A DNA stretch of 64,000 nt from Proteobacteria bacterium UBA981. GTDB lineage: Bacteria > Pseudomonadota > Gammaproteobacteria > Ga0077536. Location: the NCBI GenBank assembly GCA_002292285.1, contig DBBP01000021.1, positions 1 through 64,000 of the forward strand, read 5' to 3'. The notes below the pieces were generated by a model. That model had not been told where the DNA came from, searched no databases, and worked only from the letters and a program-made list of their open reading frames with translations. The first letter of the stretch is position 1, and the number at the start of each line of letters is the position of its first letter. Position numbers and translations under genes: made by a program. Below, piece after piece: positions 1 to 9,631 of this stretch.

Positions 1-249
1 GTCCAATTTTCGGGGTCCACTTCTCAGTGCCGAACACTTACACGTCGATTTGTTTGCCGGCAACCGGTCTGCCTTAGCGCGCATCTGGACTGCGGGAACC
101 TTTTCATCGTCTTGAGCCTTTCAATTAGTAGAAGTGGCTATAGTATGGGGCGCGAGCTGACAACTGCGGTGTGATCATTAACACATAGTCGTACCCATAA
201 GTACGCCTTAAGTCATGTGTGTCAGCCAATTAGTACTTAATCTTTTTGT

Positions 250-2412
250 TTGGACAAGACGAAAACAATCGTGGGATTTTCAGTGGCAACGTGGGCTCGC
301 AGCCATACAGGCATGGTGTGCCTATCAATCATACTTTGCACGTTTGGCAGTACAAGCTGCATGGGAGACTCCTATGCCGTCCTTATTGGCATCAACCAAT
401 ACCAGGCGCTACCGGACCTTGCCGGTGCGGTTAACGATGTTCGGCTTATGCGAGGGCACTTGCTACATCGCTTTGGGTTTCCCGAAAACAATATCGTCGT
501 TCTCGAGGACGGAGCAGCGACACGCAAAGCAATCCTAGAAGCGCTGGAGAAAATCACTGCCAAGGTGCAAAAGAACGACAACTTATATATTCACTTTTCG
601 GGTCACGGATCTCAAACGGAGGATCTCGACGGTGATGAAAAAGCCGATCAATGGGACGAAACTATCGTGCCCCATGACGGTCGGACAGCCGAGGTGCGCG
701 ACATTACCGACGACGAAATTCGTGCGCTACTTGATGGCGTAAGCTCCCGGCAAGTCGTAATTGTCTTTGATTCGTGCCATTCCGGAACCGCCACGCGCGG
801 TATTTCTGAATTACGCTTACGTTGGGTGCCGCCCGACAACAGAAAAGAACTCTATGCGCAGTCGTCCATGTCCATACGTGGTGTTGTGCCACTGGCCGAA
901 CAACGCCATATTTTATTCACCGGAGCGGCATCGACGCAAAGCGCACTGGATGCCCCGATTAACGGTCGCAGCTACGGCATGTTTACCTACGCGTTGGGAC
1001 GCGCGCTATCGTCGCTGCGAGAACATTCAACCGCACTCGAAATATTTGAACGCGTAGAACAGGAACTAAATCGACTAAAAAGCGGTTTCGCGCTTAGCGA
1101 TTTCCCAGAGCCACAACTGGAAGGCCCTGCGGATAAGCTACGACTTCCGTTGTTCAGCAACGCACCCGCTACACGCGCGGCGCGACGCTTGTGGCTGAAC
1201 ATCGAATCACGCCCACAAGCGACAGCGGCCCTGTTGGATGGCCGTACTTTTGGCGTTCGCCCCGGGGCTGTATGGGCAATTTATCCGGCGGAAGATTCAG
1301 ATTTTCGAGGTGGTACGGCGCTCGCGAGACTGCGCGTCAATGGGTTTGACGGCGCTAATGCTCATGGCAAGCTTGAACCATCGGCGTATCAGATATCCGC
1401 TGGCGATCGTGCCGTTGAAGTTCTGCCGGCGCCACCGTCACAGAAAGTTCTTATCCGTTGGCTTGGTGCAATCGATTCCGATCAACCGGTCGTCGAGAGC
1501 AGGCTTCGCGAGCGCTACAAGTTCGTAAACTTTGTTAGTACTGAAAGCTTTTCTCAACTGGCGCTCGAACTGACGGCTGATGAAATGATTGTTTTTGCTG
1601 CCGACGGATCGACTGTTAAAACCCGCACGTCGCGCACGAACGTGAAAGATGTCGCCGACTTTTTAGCGCCAAGTATCTTCCGGGTCATCACCACCGGCGA
1701 GCTATTGGCGCTGGGAAATCCCGGATCGGAACTGGTGCTTCGACTGGAGGTAGCGACAAAAGCTTCATCGACGCAGCGGTTAGAGGGCACGCCGGCAGTG
1801 CGTATCGTTCCTAACACCAACTCCACGCGCTACACGATTCGGCGCGAAACAGACGCTCGGACGGCAACTAACAGTCTTCAATTCCGCGTCTCAGCCAGCT
1901 CAGATTGTTACGCTACCCTGATTGATGTCGACGCGATAGGAAACGTAGCAGTGATCTTTCCGAACGCAGTATCGGAGGCGAATGGCTTTCTACGCGATGG
2001 CCTTTTGAGCGCCGGGGAGACTTTCCTAATTCCAGACTCTCTAAGGCCGCAGAATAGTGCAGGTTTCCATTTGGATTTGGTACCGCCCGCAGGAACGGAC
2101 ACGGTTATGGCGGTATGTGCGACGAACCATGACACAGCGCGGAAGTTGCGCACTCAGTTTGAGTCATTGCAAAGTGGAAATATCGCTGCAGGTCGGACAC
2201 GTGCGGCCACGCGGAATGTCTTGACGGAGCAAGTCAGAGAGGAACTAGCTGGGATGTCAACGCGTGGCATAGCAATAGTTGCGACTACCGGCGCCGGAGA
2301 TGCATCGCGAATAGAGGACGATGTTACGTCCGTCAATGAATCGGACACGGACCAATCCAGCGACTGGGCATCCGCGTCAGTCACGATAAGCATCAGCGAG
2401 ACTGCCTTGTAA
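250..2412 (+). CDS. Caspase-family (metacaspase-like) protein, exported
   Basis: This predicted cysteine peptidase has a caspase/metacaspase p20-like domain at about residues 41-290. The catalytic His lies in FSGHGSQ (about H119) and the catalytic Cys in FDSCHSG (about C176). An acidic Asp-rich loop (LDGDEKADQWDE) sits between them, as in bacterial metacaspases. The C-terminal third contains a stretch near residues 580-650 that resembles the DUF4384 domain often attached to such peptidases. A hydrophobic segment before residue 38 suggests export, perhaps as a lipoprotein, although the lipobox (GSTSC) is poor. The start is uncertain: position 250 is TTG, and in-frame GTG 283 or ATG 313 are alternatives that keep the signal segment. 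Its substrate is unknown. No partner gene is adjacent. Confidence 0.8.
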   Translation: MDKTKTIVGFSVATWARSHTGMVCLSIILCTFGSTSCMGDSYAVLIGINQYQALPDLAGAVNDVRLMRGHLLHRFGFPENNIVVLEDGAATRKAILEALEKITAKVQKNDNLYIHFSGHGSQTEDLDGDEKADQWDETIVPHDGRTAEVRDITDDEIRALLDGVSSRQVVIVFDSCHSGTATRGISELRLRWVPPDNRKELYAQSSMSIRGVVPLAEQRHILFTGAASTQSALDAPINGRSYGMFTYALGRALSSLREHSTALEIFERVEQELNRLKSGFALSDFPEPQLEGPADKLRLPLFSNAPATRAARRLWLNIESRPQATAALLDGRTFGVRPGAVWAIYPAEDSDFRGGTALARLRVNGFDGANAHGKLEPSAYQISAGDRAVEVLPAPPSQKVLIRWLGAIDSDQPVVESRLRERYKFVNFVSTESFSQLALELTADEMIVFAADGSTVKTRTSRTNVKDVADFLAPSIFRVITTGELLALGNPGSELVLRLEVATKASSTQRLEGTPAVRIVPNTNSTRYTIRRETDARTATNSLQFRVSASSDCYATLIDVDAIGNVAVIFPNAVSEANGFLRDGLLSAGETFLIPDSLRPQNSAGFHLDLVPPAGTDTVMAVCATNHDTARKLRTQFESLQSGNIAAGRTRAATRNVLTEQVREELAGMSTRGIAIVATTGAGDASRIEDDVTSVNESDTDQSSDWASASVTISISETAL

Positions 2413-2958
2413 TTCGGCATTACGCCGCGAGCGTGATGGCGATGACGATTAGGGTCTGAATGATGTACCAAATTCCACGCTTATGAAGAAATAGCTCAAG
2501 GTAGACGCTAAGGATGCTAATCGCTAGCGCTCCTGGACTATTTGAAGAGAACTGCCAAGGCAGGGATCGTGGATGAAAGCGGTGGATTATCCTTCGAATT
2601 CAAACTAGCTTGCGAACAAGCAGAGCAGGAGTTCATTAAGTTCGCACGAATCGACGCGAACATAAGCAATCTGAAGAGCATAAAGCGTTACTTCGACACG
2701 GAACCTTTAGGACCCCATCTCAACTCGAAAGAAGAATCCCGTAGTTTCGAATTATCGATCAGGACTCGAATTCCATGAATATCACAGGAAATCTGAGTTT
2801 CCACGAATGAAACACCTGCACCGACCGTCTGTAACGTCACAGGCCTGCTCACACATCTCCTATCGGTCTGCTCAGATCTCGTCGTTCGCTGCGTAATACT
2901 TTGCAGTCGGCCACCCGCGCGACGTTTTTCGAGAGCCTGCCGGTGGATACTTTGTTCA
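2413..2958. other. Intergenic stretch with one doubtful small reading frame
   Basis: No convincing gene is visible between the caspase-family gene and the GNAT gene. A TTG-started frame at 2542-2778 (+) would encode 78 residues (begins MKRTAKAGIVDES) but has no clear ribosome binding site and no family I recognise. No strong terminator hairpin is seen. Confidence 0.3.
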
Positions 2959-3411
2959 TTACAGTTGCAGCCGCATTTTTCGATGCGCAATACCGGCATC
3001 CATAAACTCCTCACCGAAAGCCCGGAATTCGAAGTTGGCGTAGAACGGCGTGGCGTAGACTTGCGCATCGAGAACTACCTCGGTCAGGCCGTCGCCGCGC
3101 GCGATAGAAACCATGCGCTCTAACAGCGCGCTACCAGCACCGTAGCGACGCCAGGATTTTAGTACCGCCATGCGACCGATCTTGCCAGCTGCTGTCATGC
3201 GGGCCGTTCCCACAGGCTGGTCGTTGTTGTAGGCAAGCAAGTGAATGCAGTGCTCGTCCAGCCCATCCCACTCCAACTCGACCGGGACCTGTTGCTCGTC
3301 GATAAACACCGCTTGGCGGATAGGACGAATGTTTTCTGCGCAGCTCTCCCAGCTAACTTGTTCAACCGTGATCGTTTTCAAAATACAGATGACCTTCGTT
3401 GTACAAATCAC
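2959..3411 (-). CDS. GNAT-family N-acetyltransferase
   Basis: This small acetyltransferase of the GNAT fold (about 140-150 residues) resembles the ElaA/YjcF-type group. The N-terminal part has a RQAVFIDEQQVP stretch typical of that group. The central IGRMAVLKSWRRYGAGSALL segment is the acetyl-CoA-binding motif A, with the R/Q-x-x-G-x-G/A loop. The ATG at 3411 overlaps the 3' end of the upstream roxA-like gene by about 50 bases. An in-frame TTG near 3378 preceded by GAAGG may be the real start. The overlap suggests co-transcription with the oxygenase. Acetyl-CoA is the expected donor; the acceptor cannot be told from sequence. Confidence 0.85.
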   Translation of the reverse strand: MICTTKVICILKTITVEQVSWESCAENIRPIRQAVFIDEQQVPVELEWDGLDEHCIHLLAYNNDQPVGTARMTAAGKIGRMAVLKSWRRYGAGSALLERMVSIARGDGLTEVVLDAQVYATPFYANFEFRAFGEEFMDAGIAHRKMRLQL

Positions 3412-4570
3412 ACACCAGCGCGGTGCAGGCCTGGTGCTCTAGCAATGAGCGCCAATCGACAAACGTGAGGCGACGATGATCGCAAAGTCTGTGGACGCAG
3501 GCGGCGAGTGTGCGCGGCAGCTCTTGATGCTGACCTGCGACAAATAGCAGAATCCTATCGCCCTCCTCGATGCAGGCGAACCGACTAAATTCGTTTCGCC
3601 ATAGGTCCTCGCCCCCAGCTAGTCTTGCAATCAGGCGTCCGACACCAACGGGCTCGTCGCGCGGCTCAACCTCATCGCCACTTTTCGATTCCGTAACAAA
3701 TTCACCGAACCACCGTGCGATAGCGCGATCGTTCACCGGTAGCTGTTCGATGATGGAACGCACCCGCTGAATTGCATCGGCGCTGATCTCGCCAGGATGA
3801 AGTTGCGCACTGAGATCAGGATCGCCGTAGTGCTTAGCGGAAAGATAATACTCGGCCTGGTACCCCACGAAACTCACCGCGAGATCGCGCTCACTCGGCG
3901 CGCGAAACCCAATTGAGTAGGTGATGTTGTCGTCGAGCGCGACGCCGTGATGAATAATGCCCGGCGGCAGATAAAGCATATCGCCGGGAGCCAGGACCCA
4001 TTCCTGTTGCAGCTCAAATTCGGCGACGATACTCAGTTCAAGATCTGGGATGAGGTCGCCTGGGGCGACCTTCTGGTCGCTGATCCGCCAACGTTTGCGC
4101 CCCGCGCCCTGCAGCAGGAATACATCATAGTTGTCCACATGCGGCCCGGCCGAACCGTGGACTGGCGCGTAACTCGCCATGATGTCGTCGATGCGCCAAC
4201 TAGGTATGAAACGAACCGCGTCCAACAATTGTGCAAGTGACGGGACGTACTTGTGCACCTCTTGCACGAGCACTGTCCAATGACTGGCGGGTAAATCAAC
4301 GAACTGCTCAGTGCTGAAAGGGCCATGCCGCAGCCACCACGGCACGGGGCCATCTTTTTCAACGATCAGGCGCGCTTCGATGCCGTCTTCGCACGCCATC
4401 CCGGCGAGTTCCTCAGCGCTCAAGGGGTTCTCAAAATCCGCAAACGCGGCGCGTATTAACAGCGGTTTCTTCTGCCAGTACTCGGCCAGAAAGGTCGCTG
4501 CATTCAGACCCTCGGGCCAACTCAGGATGGGCGTCATTAAAGTGTGCTCAGTAGCCACGGTTCCGGCCAT
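3362..4570 (-). CDS. roxA: JmjC-cupin ribosomal oxygenase, RoxA (YcfD) type
   Basis: This Fe(II)/2-oxoglutarate-dependent cupin dioxygenase is likely the arginine hydroxylase of ribosomal protein L16. At 402 residues it is close to the size of E. coli YcfD. The cupin metal site is visible as HVDNYDVFLLQG (H-x-D), with the distal His in the PPGIIHHGVALD segment. The N-terminal LNAATFLAEYWQKKPLLIR is characteristic of the RoxA family. The C-terminal region (residues 290-400) would form the dimerisation and winged-helix part. An alternative start at ATG 4537 (MTPILSW) is possible, and neither start has a strong ribosome binding site. The stop overlaps the GNAT gene downstream. Confidence 0.85.
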   Translation of the reverse strand: MAGTVATEHTLMTPILSWPEGLNAATFLAEYWQKKPLLIRAAFADFENPLSAEELAGMACEDGIEARLIVEKDGPVPWWLRHGPFSTEQFVDLPASHWTVLVQEVHKYVPSLAQLLDAVRFIPSWRIDDIMASYAPVHGSAGPHVDNYDVFLLQGAGRKRWRISDQKVAPGDLIPDLELSIVAEFELQQEWVLAPGDMLYLPPGIIHHGVALDDNITYSIGFRAPSERDLAVSFVGYQAEYYLSAKHYGDPDLSAQLHPGEISADAIQRVRSIIEQLPVNDRAIARWFGEFVTESKSGDEVEPRDEPVGVGRLIARLAGGEDLWRNEFSRFACIEEGDRILLFVAGQHQELPRTLAACVHRLCDHRRLTFVDWRSLLEHQACTALVCDLYNEGHLYFENDHG

Positions 4571-4897
4571 CTGCGAGTCATGATCGCGACCGGTGGATTT
4601 CTATGCTGCTGCGATTGATGCCAGCGTGTTCTCGAATCCTGCGCTAATCACCCAACCCGCGTCGCTTCAACTAACAGGATAGGTGACTTGGGTCCGATGC
4701 AACAAGACGGATTGGGAGCATCGGCAGTCCAGGGCAATCGCAGCTCTCACTTGGTAGGCTGCCGACTTCGGGAACGCCGAGCTGATTGGCGTCGAAAGAG
4801 CGTATCGATTTCGGCATCTTTATCGACGCCCAAACCGCGCATCGAATCTCCTAGAATATGCACTCGATGACGTTTGCTATGACCAAGGACTATCCAC
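4571..4897. other. Divergent intergenic region
   Basis: This stretch of about 330 bases separates the divergent roxA-like and thiolase-like genes and must carry both promoters. I see no gene in it. AAGGA sits 8 bases before the thiolase ATG at 4898. Confidence 0.4.
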
Positions 4898-6364
4898 ATG
4901 GCCAAACCCGAATGCACGCCCGTGCTGATCGGTATCGGCGTTGCCAGCCGCCGCGAAGAGGATCCGGAGCAAGCGCTCGAACCGCTGGATCTGATGCTCG
5001 AGGCGGTCAACGCCGCCGGTGCAGATTGCGGTAATGCCGTAGCACTGCGTGGCACCCAATACATTGGTGTGCCACACGGTCGCTGGAAATACGCCAATCC
5101 GGGCGGTGCAGTAGCGACGGCCATTGGCGCCGAACAGGCGCGCTCAGTCTTTGCCAGTGTCGGTGTGCTGCAACAATCGCTGCTCGGAGAAGCGTGCCAA
5201 CTCATTGCTAATGGTGAAGCCCATACCACGCTCGTGACTGGCGCTGATTGCGGCTACCGTTTGCTACGCGCGCGCATCGCCGGCCAACGCATGGTCGACA
5301 GTCAGCAGCGGGACCAGCCGCACGTCCGTCTGGAACCGAAAGAAGAGTTGTTTCATCCGGTCGAAAGCAGTCTCGGCCTGACCATGCCGGTCGGACTGTA
5401 CGCAATCATGGAAAGCGCGTTGCGCGCGCGAAACGGCTGGACGGTCGAGCAACATCGTGACCGGCTTGCTGAGCTCTATGCCGGCTTCAGCGCAGTCGCT
5501 GCGGACAACCCACACGCCTGGAAGCGCGACCGCCTTGATGCTGTGGCGATCCGCGAGCCCTCGCGCGCCAATCCGATGCAGGCGTTTCCCTATACCCGCT
5601 CGCTGTGTTCGGCGTTCAATATCGATCAGGCGGCGGCCTTATTGTTCTGCTCTCAAGCACGCGCCAGAGAGCTTGGTATTGATCCCGAACGGTGGATTTA
5701 TCCACTCGCAAGCACGGAATCGAATCATCAGGTCTCGGTATCCGGTCGCGCCGATTTAACGACATGTCCCGGCGCTGGGATTGCCGGGCGGGCGGCATTG
5801 AGCGCAGGCGCGATGGCCGTTGAGGACATCGACCTGCTCGAGTTGTACAGCTGCTTCCCGCTTGCAGTGGAAGTGTATGCCGCGGAACTTGGTATCGACC
5901 TCGCGCGACAATTAACCGTGACCGGCGGCATGTCGTTTGCGGGCGGCCCGTGGAACAACTACGTGTTTCAGTCGACCTGCCGCGCGGTTGAACTGATGCG
6001 TGCTGGACACGGCAACAATGCCTTCATAAGCAGCGTCTCCGGCATGTTGACCAAACAGGGCTTCGGTTTATGGTCGCGCGAACCGGCAGCGCAAGGCTTC
6101 AGTTGGTCTGACCACAGTGCGGAGGTTGCCCAGGTTCAGCGCACCGTTGATGTCGTTGAATCCTTTAGCGGCACCGCCACCATGGCTGGCTGCACCGTGA
6201 TGTACGCGCGCGACAAAGCGCCGTGGATCATGGCGCTGATTAACACGCCCTCTGGTCAGCGGGCTCTGGTCACGGCACAAGACGCCGGCCTGATTTCCGC
6301 GCTTGAAAGTGAAGAGTGGGTCGGGCGCGAAGTCAGCGTGCAGGACAACGTACTGATCAGTTGA
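4898..6364 (+). CDS. Thiolase-family (acetyl-CoA acetyltransferase / SCP2-thiolase-like) protein
   Basis: This 488-residue protein of the thiolase superfamily starts MAKPECTPVLIGIGVASRR, preceded by AAGGA at good spacing. The second half contains DIDLLELYSCFPLAVEV and GGMSFAGGPWNNY, which match the conserved D-x-x-E-x-x/C/F and C-terminal G-G-x-x-x-G-x-P features of the SCP2-type acetyl-CoA acetyltransferase-like group. The usual N-terminal catalytic Cys neighbourhood is not clear, so thiolytic activity is uncertain. A C-terminal extension of about 90 residues resembles the DUF35/OB-like tail of some members. A role in CoA-thioester degradation fits the nearby monooxygenases and FadL porin. 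Confidence 0.8.
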   Translation: MAKPECTPVLIGIGVASRREEDPEQALEPLDLMLEAVNAAGADCGNAVALRGTQYIGVPHGRWKYANPGGAVATAIGAEQARSVFASVGVLQQSLLGEACQLIANGEAHTTLVTGADCGYRLLRARIAGQRMVDSQQRDQPHVRLEPKEELFHPVESSLGLTMPVGLYAIMESALRARNGWTVEQHRDRLAELYAGFSAVAADNPHAWKRDRLDAVAIREPSRANPMQAFPYTRSLCSAFNIDQAAALLFCSQARARELGIDPERWIYPLASTESNHQVSVSGRADLTTCPGAGIAGRAALSAGAMAVEDIDLLELYSCFPLAVEVYAAELGIDLARQLTVTGGMSFAGGPWNNYVFQSTCRAVELMRAGHGNNAFISSVSGMLTKQGFGLWSREPAAQGFSWSDHSAEVAQVQRTVDVVESFSGTATMAGCTVMYARDKAPWIMALINTPSGQRALVTAQDAGLISALESEEWVGREVSVQDNVLIS

Positions 6365-6409
6365 AATTATCGAGGTAGTTCGTAAATGCTGGCGCCTCAG
6401 CGCGGTTCG

Positions 6410-7594
6410 TCAGAACAATATCGTGCCGGGGCCCAGTCCGAGTGCCTCACTGCCAAAGGCAGTAGCGTTGGTGTCGAAATCCGCAATGGCATGATGGGAC
6501 ATGGTGTGCAGGTTGTTCATCATGGTCATTAGCGGGGAACGTTCGTAGATGCTGTTCGCCCCCGCTGCATCGTAAAGTCGATCGGCAGCACGACGGCATA
6601 AAGTTACCGCGTAGCTACCGCGCATTTTCAATTCAACGCGAGTTTTAACGTCGAAGTCCTGTTCGTTCGCGAGCGCGTTGCAATAGATTGCCTCGATCTC
6701 ACTCACGAGCAACTCAGCGCTACGCAGCTCCGCCCACGATTCGGCGAGGCGCATTTGGGTCGTGCTTTTCTTCGCTTTGGACGAGCCGTCGTAGCGATCG
6801 CGTCGCACACTGGTCATCGCAACGAACTCTGCGTAAATGCGTTGTGTCATCGCGAGCACTGGTGCAGTGATAAACCAGGTCAAAGTCGACAGGACAGGAA
6901 ATGAGTACGTGAAGCTGGTCCCGGCCGGAGAGAACGTGTCACCCGTTTCAAACAAGGTTCCGGTCGGCATCGCCCGGTGTCCGGGTACAAAAACATCATC
7001 GAGCACGATGTCTTTGCTGCCGGTGCCGCGTAAGCCGAGCGTATGCCAGGTGTCGTCAATGCTGAAGTCCCCTGTTGGCACGAGCGCGTGTACGTGCTTG
7101 GGATCTTCACGTGATGAATTGGATTGCGTCGCGCCGACCATCACCCAGCTTCCATGATCGCAACCGCTGGCAAACTGCCAGCGACCGGATATCCTGAATC
7201 CGCCATCGACAGGGTGGGCCTTGCCATTCGCCGCCAGTGAGCCCGGAATAATGGTATGGAGGTCACTAGCGACGACTTCGTCCTGCACCGCCTGCGGATA
7301 CTTGCCGAGCATCCAGGTATGCGCGCCGGTGACCATATAGACCCACCCCGTCGACGCACAGCCCTCACTTAGTGCGCGCCCGACAGCGTGGAATGTCGGC
7401 AGACCAGCTTCCAGACCATCAATCGAACGCGGCTGAATGACTTTAAATAGGCCGCTTTCGCGAACTGCAGTGACTGACGCAGGCGACAATTCACGCAGTC
7501 GGTCACATTCGGATTCGTGGTGCGCGAGTTCTTTAGCCACTTCTCGAGCAGTCGCAACGAGCCGCTCATGGAGCGCAAGGTCAGACGAGTTCAT
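6410..7594 (-). CDS. Acyl-CoA dehydrogenase-fold flavin monooxygenase (HsaA/DszC-like)
   Basis: This 394-residue protein has the acyl-CoA dehydrogenase fold but belongs to the flavin-dependent monooxygenase branch (HsaA, DszC and 4-hydroxyphenylacetate hydroxylase oxygenase type). The N-terminal helical part contains RLRELSPASVTAVRESGLFK. The middle contains GGFRISGRWQFASGCDHGSWV, the signature GxWxFxSG seen in hydroxylases rather than dehydrogenases. The C-terminus carries YERSPLMTMMNNLHTMSHHA. Such oxygenases use reduced FMN/FAD from a separate reductase to hydroxylate aromatic rings. No small flavin reductase gene is adjacent. It is transcribed convergently with the thiolase-like gene. Confidence 0.85.
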   Translation of the reverse strand: MNSSDLALHERLVATAREVAKELAHHESECDRLRELSPASVTAVRESGLFKVIQPRSIDGLEAGLPTFHAVGRALSEGCASTGWVYMVTGAHTWMLGKYPQAVQDEVVASDLHTIIPGSLAANGKAHPVDGGFRISGRWQFASGCDHGSWVMVGATQSNSSREDPKHVHALVPTGDFSIDDTWHTLGLRGTGSKDIVLDDVFVPGHRAMPTGTLFETGDTFSPAGTSFTYSFPVLSTLTWFITAPVLAMTQRIYAEFVAMTSVRRDRYDGSSKAKKSTTQMRLAESWAELRSAELLVSEIEAIYCNALANEQDFDVKTRVELKMRGSYAVTLCRRAADRLYDAAGANSIYERSPLMTMMNNLHTMSHHAIADFDTNATAFGSEALGLGPGTILF

Positions 7595-7744
7595 GAAACG
7601 GATTCCGGACAGTCAATCTTAGTGCGGCACGATGGTCATTGCGCTCTGCTCTGGTGTGCGCCACGGCGGTACCGTCGCGCCGGCTAAGTGCCGACGCGTT
7701 GCAGCTTGAGGTAAAACGGCCGTTGTTACGACCGCACAAAAGCG

Positions 7745-8140
7745 TCAGACGCTAAACGCCATCACGAACATCCACACGCACATGCCGAGCGCGGTGACGA
7801 AACTGAGTACACGTAGGACTGCCTGGCCGGCGATATAGAAAATACCGTGAGCAACCCGCGCAGCAACCCAGATCATGCAGGCCAGCGCCCAGTTGCCTGC
7901 CGGGTCGACACCAACAGAGAATGCTGCGAAATTCGCAACGGTGAAAATGGCCAGCGCCTCCCAGGCGTTTGATTGAGCGCCAACAACGCGTGCCCCAGCA
8001 TCAGTCAATTTTGTCGATTGCTCGCGCGGAGAAACCAAATCGACACTACCGAGCTGCTTACTGCGATACGGCACCGAGACTCCGGCCCAGGTTAGCGGCA
8101 AAAAAATTCCCACCAAAAGACAAGCCAATTGAACTGTCAT
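7745..8140 (-). CDS. MAPEG-family integral membrane protein
   Basis: This 131-residue membrane protein has about four transmembrane helices and matches the MAPEG family (microsomal glutathione S-transferase-like). The diagnostic pattern is visible as GAQSNAWEALAIFTVANFAA followed by ARVAHGIFYIAGQAVLRVLSF. I chose the ATG at 8140, giving MTVQLACLLVGIFLPL, because GAGGGAGAG stands directly upstream; the open frame extends further but without membrane character. Members are glutathione-dependent transferases or of unknown function in bacteria, and the substrate here is not known. Confidence 0.85.
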   Translation of the reverse strand: MTVQLACLLVGIFLPLTWAGVSVPYRSKQLGSVDLVSPREQSTKLTDAGARVVGAQSNAWEALAIFTVANFAAFSVGVDPAGNWALACMIWVAARVAHGIFYIAGQAVLRVLSFVTALGMCVWMFVMAFSV

Positions 8141-8550
8141 AACACTCTCCCTCTTTGCGAATACATATGTTGGCCGGCTGTTATTCTCTGGTTTCGTCTT
8201 GCTCGTCGCAGGCCCGCCGCTATCCCGATGCGAATTAGGGCACGACGACTTGCTCCGCACGGCGCGTCAACGGACAGGAGAATGTTTTCCGACTTCGTTT
8301 AGTTGCTTTAGGTTCGTCCTCACCGGTCAATCGAGCCACGCGGAGAACCCGCACCAAGCCCTCGACACAGCATTCGTTGGTCGAGGCGCAAAGTAAGTAT
8401 CCGCGCTCCAAGAGAAAAGAGAAAGCGCCGGGTACAACTGACTGCAGATCAGGCTCTGGGCCGTAGCGCGTCGATTGGTTTGCCGGGTTGTACCGTGATA
8501 CGACGGCTCGTGTTGAAATAGACATTGTTGTAGCCCTTGAGGACTTCGCT
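8141..8550. other. Divergent intergenic region, no gene recognised
   Basis: This gap lies between the MAPEG gene and the flavin oxidoreductase gene. Open frames on both strands are short and lack family resemblance or ribosome binding sites, so I treat them as chance. Both flanking genes must be driven from here. Confidence 0.35.
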
Positions 8551-9570
8551 TTGAAATTCGGACTATGTGCAGACTTCCGCAATCCGCCACAGTGGCGTCA
8601 ACCGTTTCCTGATTTGTATCAGGCGCTGCTCGACCAGATCGTGCGGGCGGAAGCACTTGGATTCGAGAATTGCTGGCTGACCGAGCACCATTTCACGGAG
8701 GACGGCTATAACCCCGCCCTGCTCGGGGCAGCAGCGGCCATCGCCGCCAGAACGCAGACTATTCGAATCGGCTCGTTCATATTGCTCCTACCGTTTCTGC
8801 ATCCCGTGCGTGCAGCTGAAGACATCACCTTCGTTGATATCGTGTCTAACGGACGCTTCGATCTGGGTATAGGTCAGGGCTATTCGTTTCACGAATTCAA
8901 CGGTTTTTGCGTTAACCGCGCGACACGTGGGCAACGCTATCGCGAGAACATCGACATTATGAAACGGCTGTTCTGCGATGAGCGGGTGACCTACGACGGC
9001 AAGTTCACGCAGCTGAATGACGTGCGTTTGTCACCTAAGCCGGTACAACAACCGCATCCACCCATTTGGGTCGGCGCGCGTGGTCCGAAGGCGATTGCTC
9101 GTGCGGCACGAGATGGCTACAACTTGATCGCGACCTTTGGTAAAGATCCGGCCCCGTTGTATGTAGAGACCCTGAAGGAATGCGGACGCGACCCGGCTGA
9201 TTTTCGCATTGGCCAACTGCGCATGATTTATATCGCCGACAGTGAAGATCAGGCCTGGGAAGAAGTGCAGGATCACCTATTCCACGCCATCGACTTTTAT
9301 ACCGATATCGTCACGGATGCCAAAGACGCTGAAGGTGATGACGGCTACAAGATAGTCACCCGGCCCGACCAGATTCGTGAGTCGCCATTGAGCGATGTCG
9401 TGATGGTCGGCACACCGGCTACCGTTGCCGACCAGATGGCGACCTTTGCGGAAGAATTTCACTGCACCGATCTGGTGAGCTACCTGCAATTTCCCGGACT
9501 TGATGTCGCGAAAGGCACACGCTCGATGGAACTGTTTGCGAAGCACATCATGCCAGCCTTTGCTGACTAG
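8551..9570 (+). CDS. LLM-class (luciferase-like) flavin-dependent oxidoreductase
   Basis: This 339-residue TIM-barrel flavoprotein belongs to the bacterial luciferase-like monooxygenase family. It uses reduced FMN (or F420 in some branches) to oxidise an unknown substrate. Recognisable segments are ENCWLTEHHFTEDGYNP, the central GRFDLGIGQGY, and PVQQPHPPIWVGARGPKAI. The TTG at 8551 is my chosen start because GAGG lies 8 bases upstream and translation gives MKFGLCADFRNP, the expected first beta strand. A longer frame to 8488 also begins with TTG but lacks a binding site. It neighbours other oxygen-using flavin enzymes. Confidence 0.85.
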   Translation: MKFGLCADFRNPPQWRQPFPDLYQALLDQIVRAEALGFENCWLTEHHFTEDGYNPALLGAAAAIAARTQTIRIGSFILLLPFLHPVRAAEDITFVDIVSNGRFDLGIGQGYSFHEFNGFCVNRATRGQRYRENIDIMKRLFCDERVTYDGKFTQLNDVRLSPKPVQQPHPPIWVGARGPKAIARAARDGYNLIATFGKDPAPLYVETLKECGRDPADFRIGQLRMIYIADSEDQAWEEVQDHLFHAIDFYTDIVTDAKDAEGDDGYKIVTRPDQIRESPLSDVVMVGTPATVADQMATFAEEFHCTDLVSYLQFPGLDVAKGTRSMELFAKHIMPAFAD

Positions 9571-9631
9571 CTGACCTACCAATAGGACGGTGACTCACTC
9601 GCCCGTTTTCGCAACGTGAAAAGCTCCCGGA

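Noticed and set aside
2542..2778. 78-residue TTG-started frame on the plus strand
   Set aside because: No ribosome binding site, no family resemblance; kept only as a comment on the intergenic stretch.
4747..5229. 160-residue minus-strand frame opposite the thiolase-like gene start
   Set aside because: Composition (many Ser/Pro/Ala) is that of an antisense shadow of the real plus-strand gene.
8235..8582. 115-residue minus-strand frame in the gap before the LLM gene
   Set aside because: Overlaps the chosen LLM start, has no binding site and no recognisable fold.
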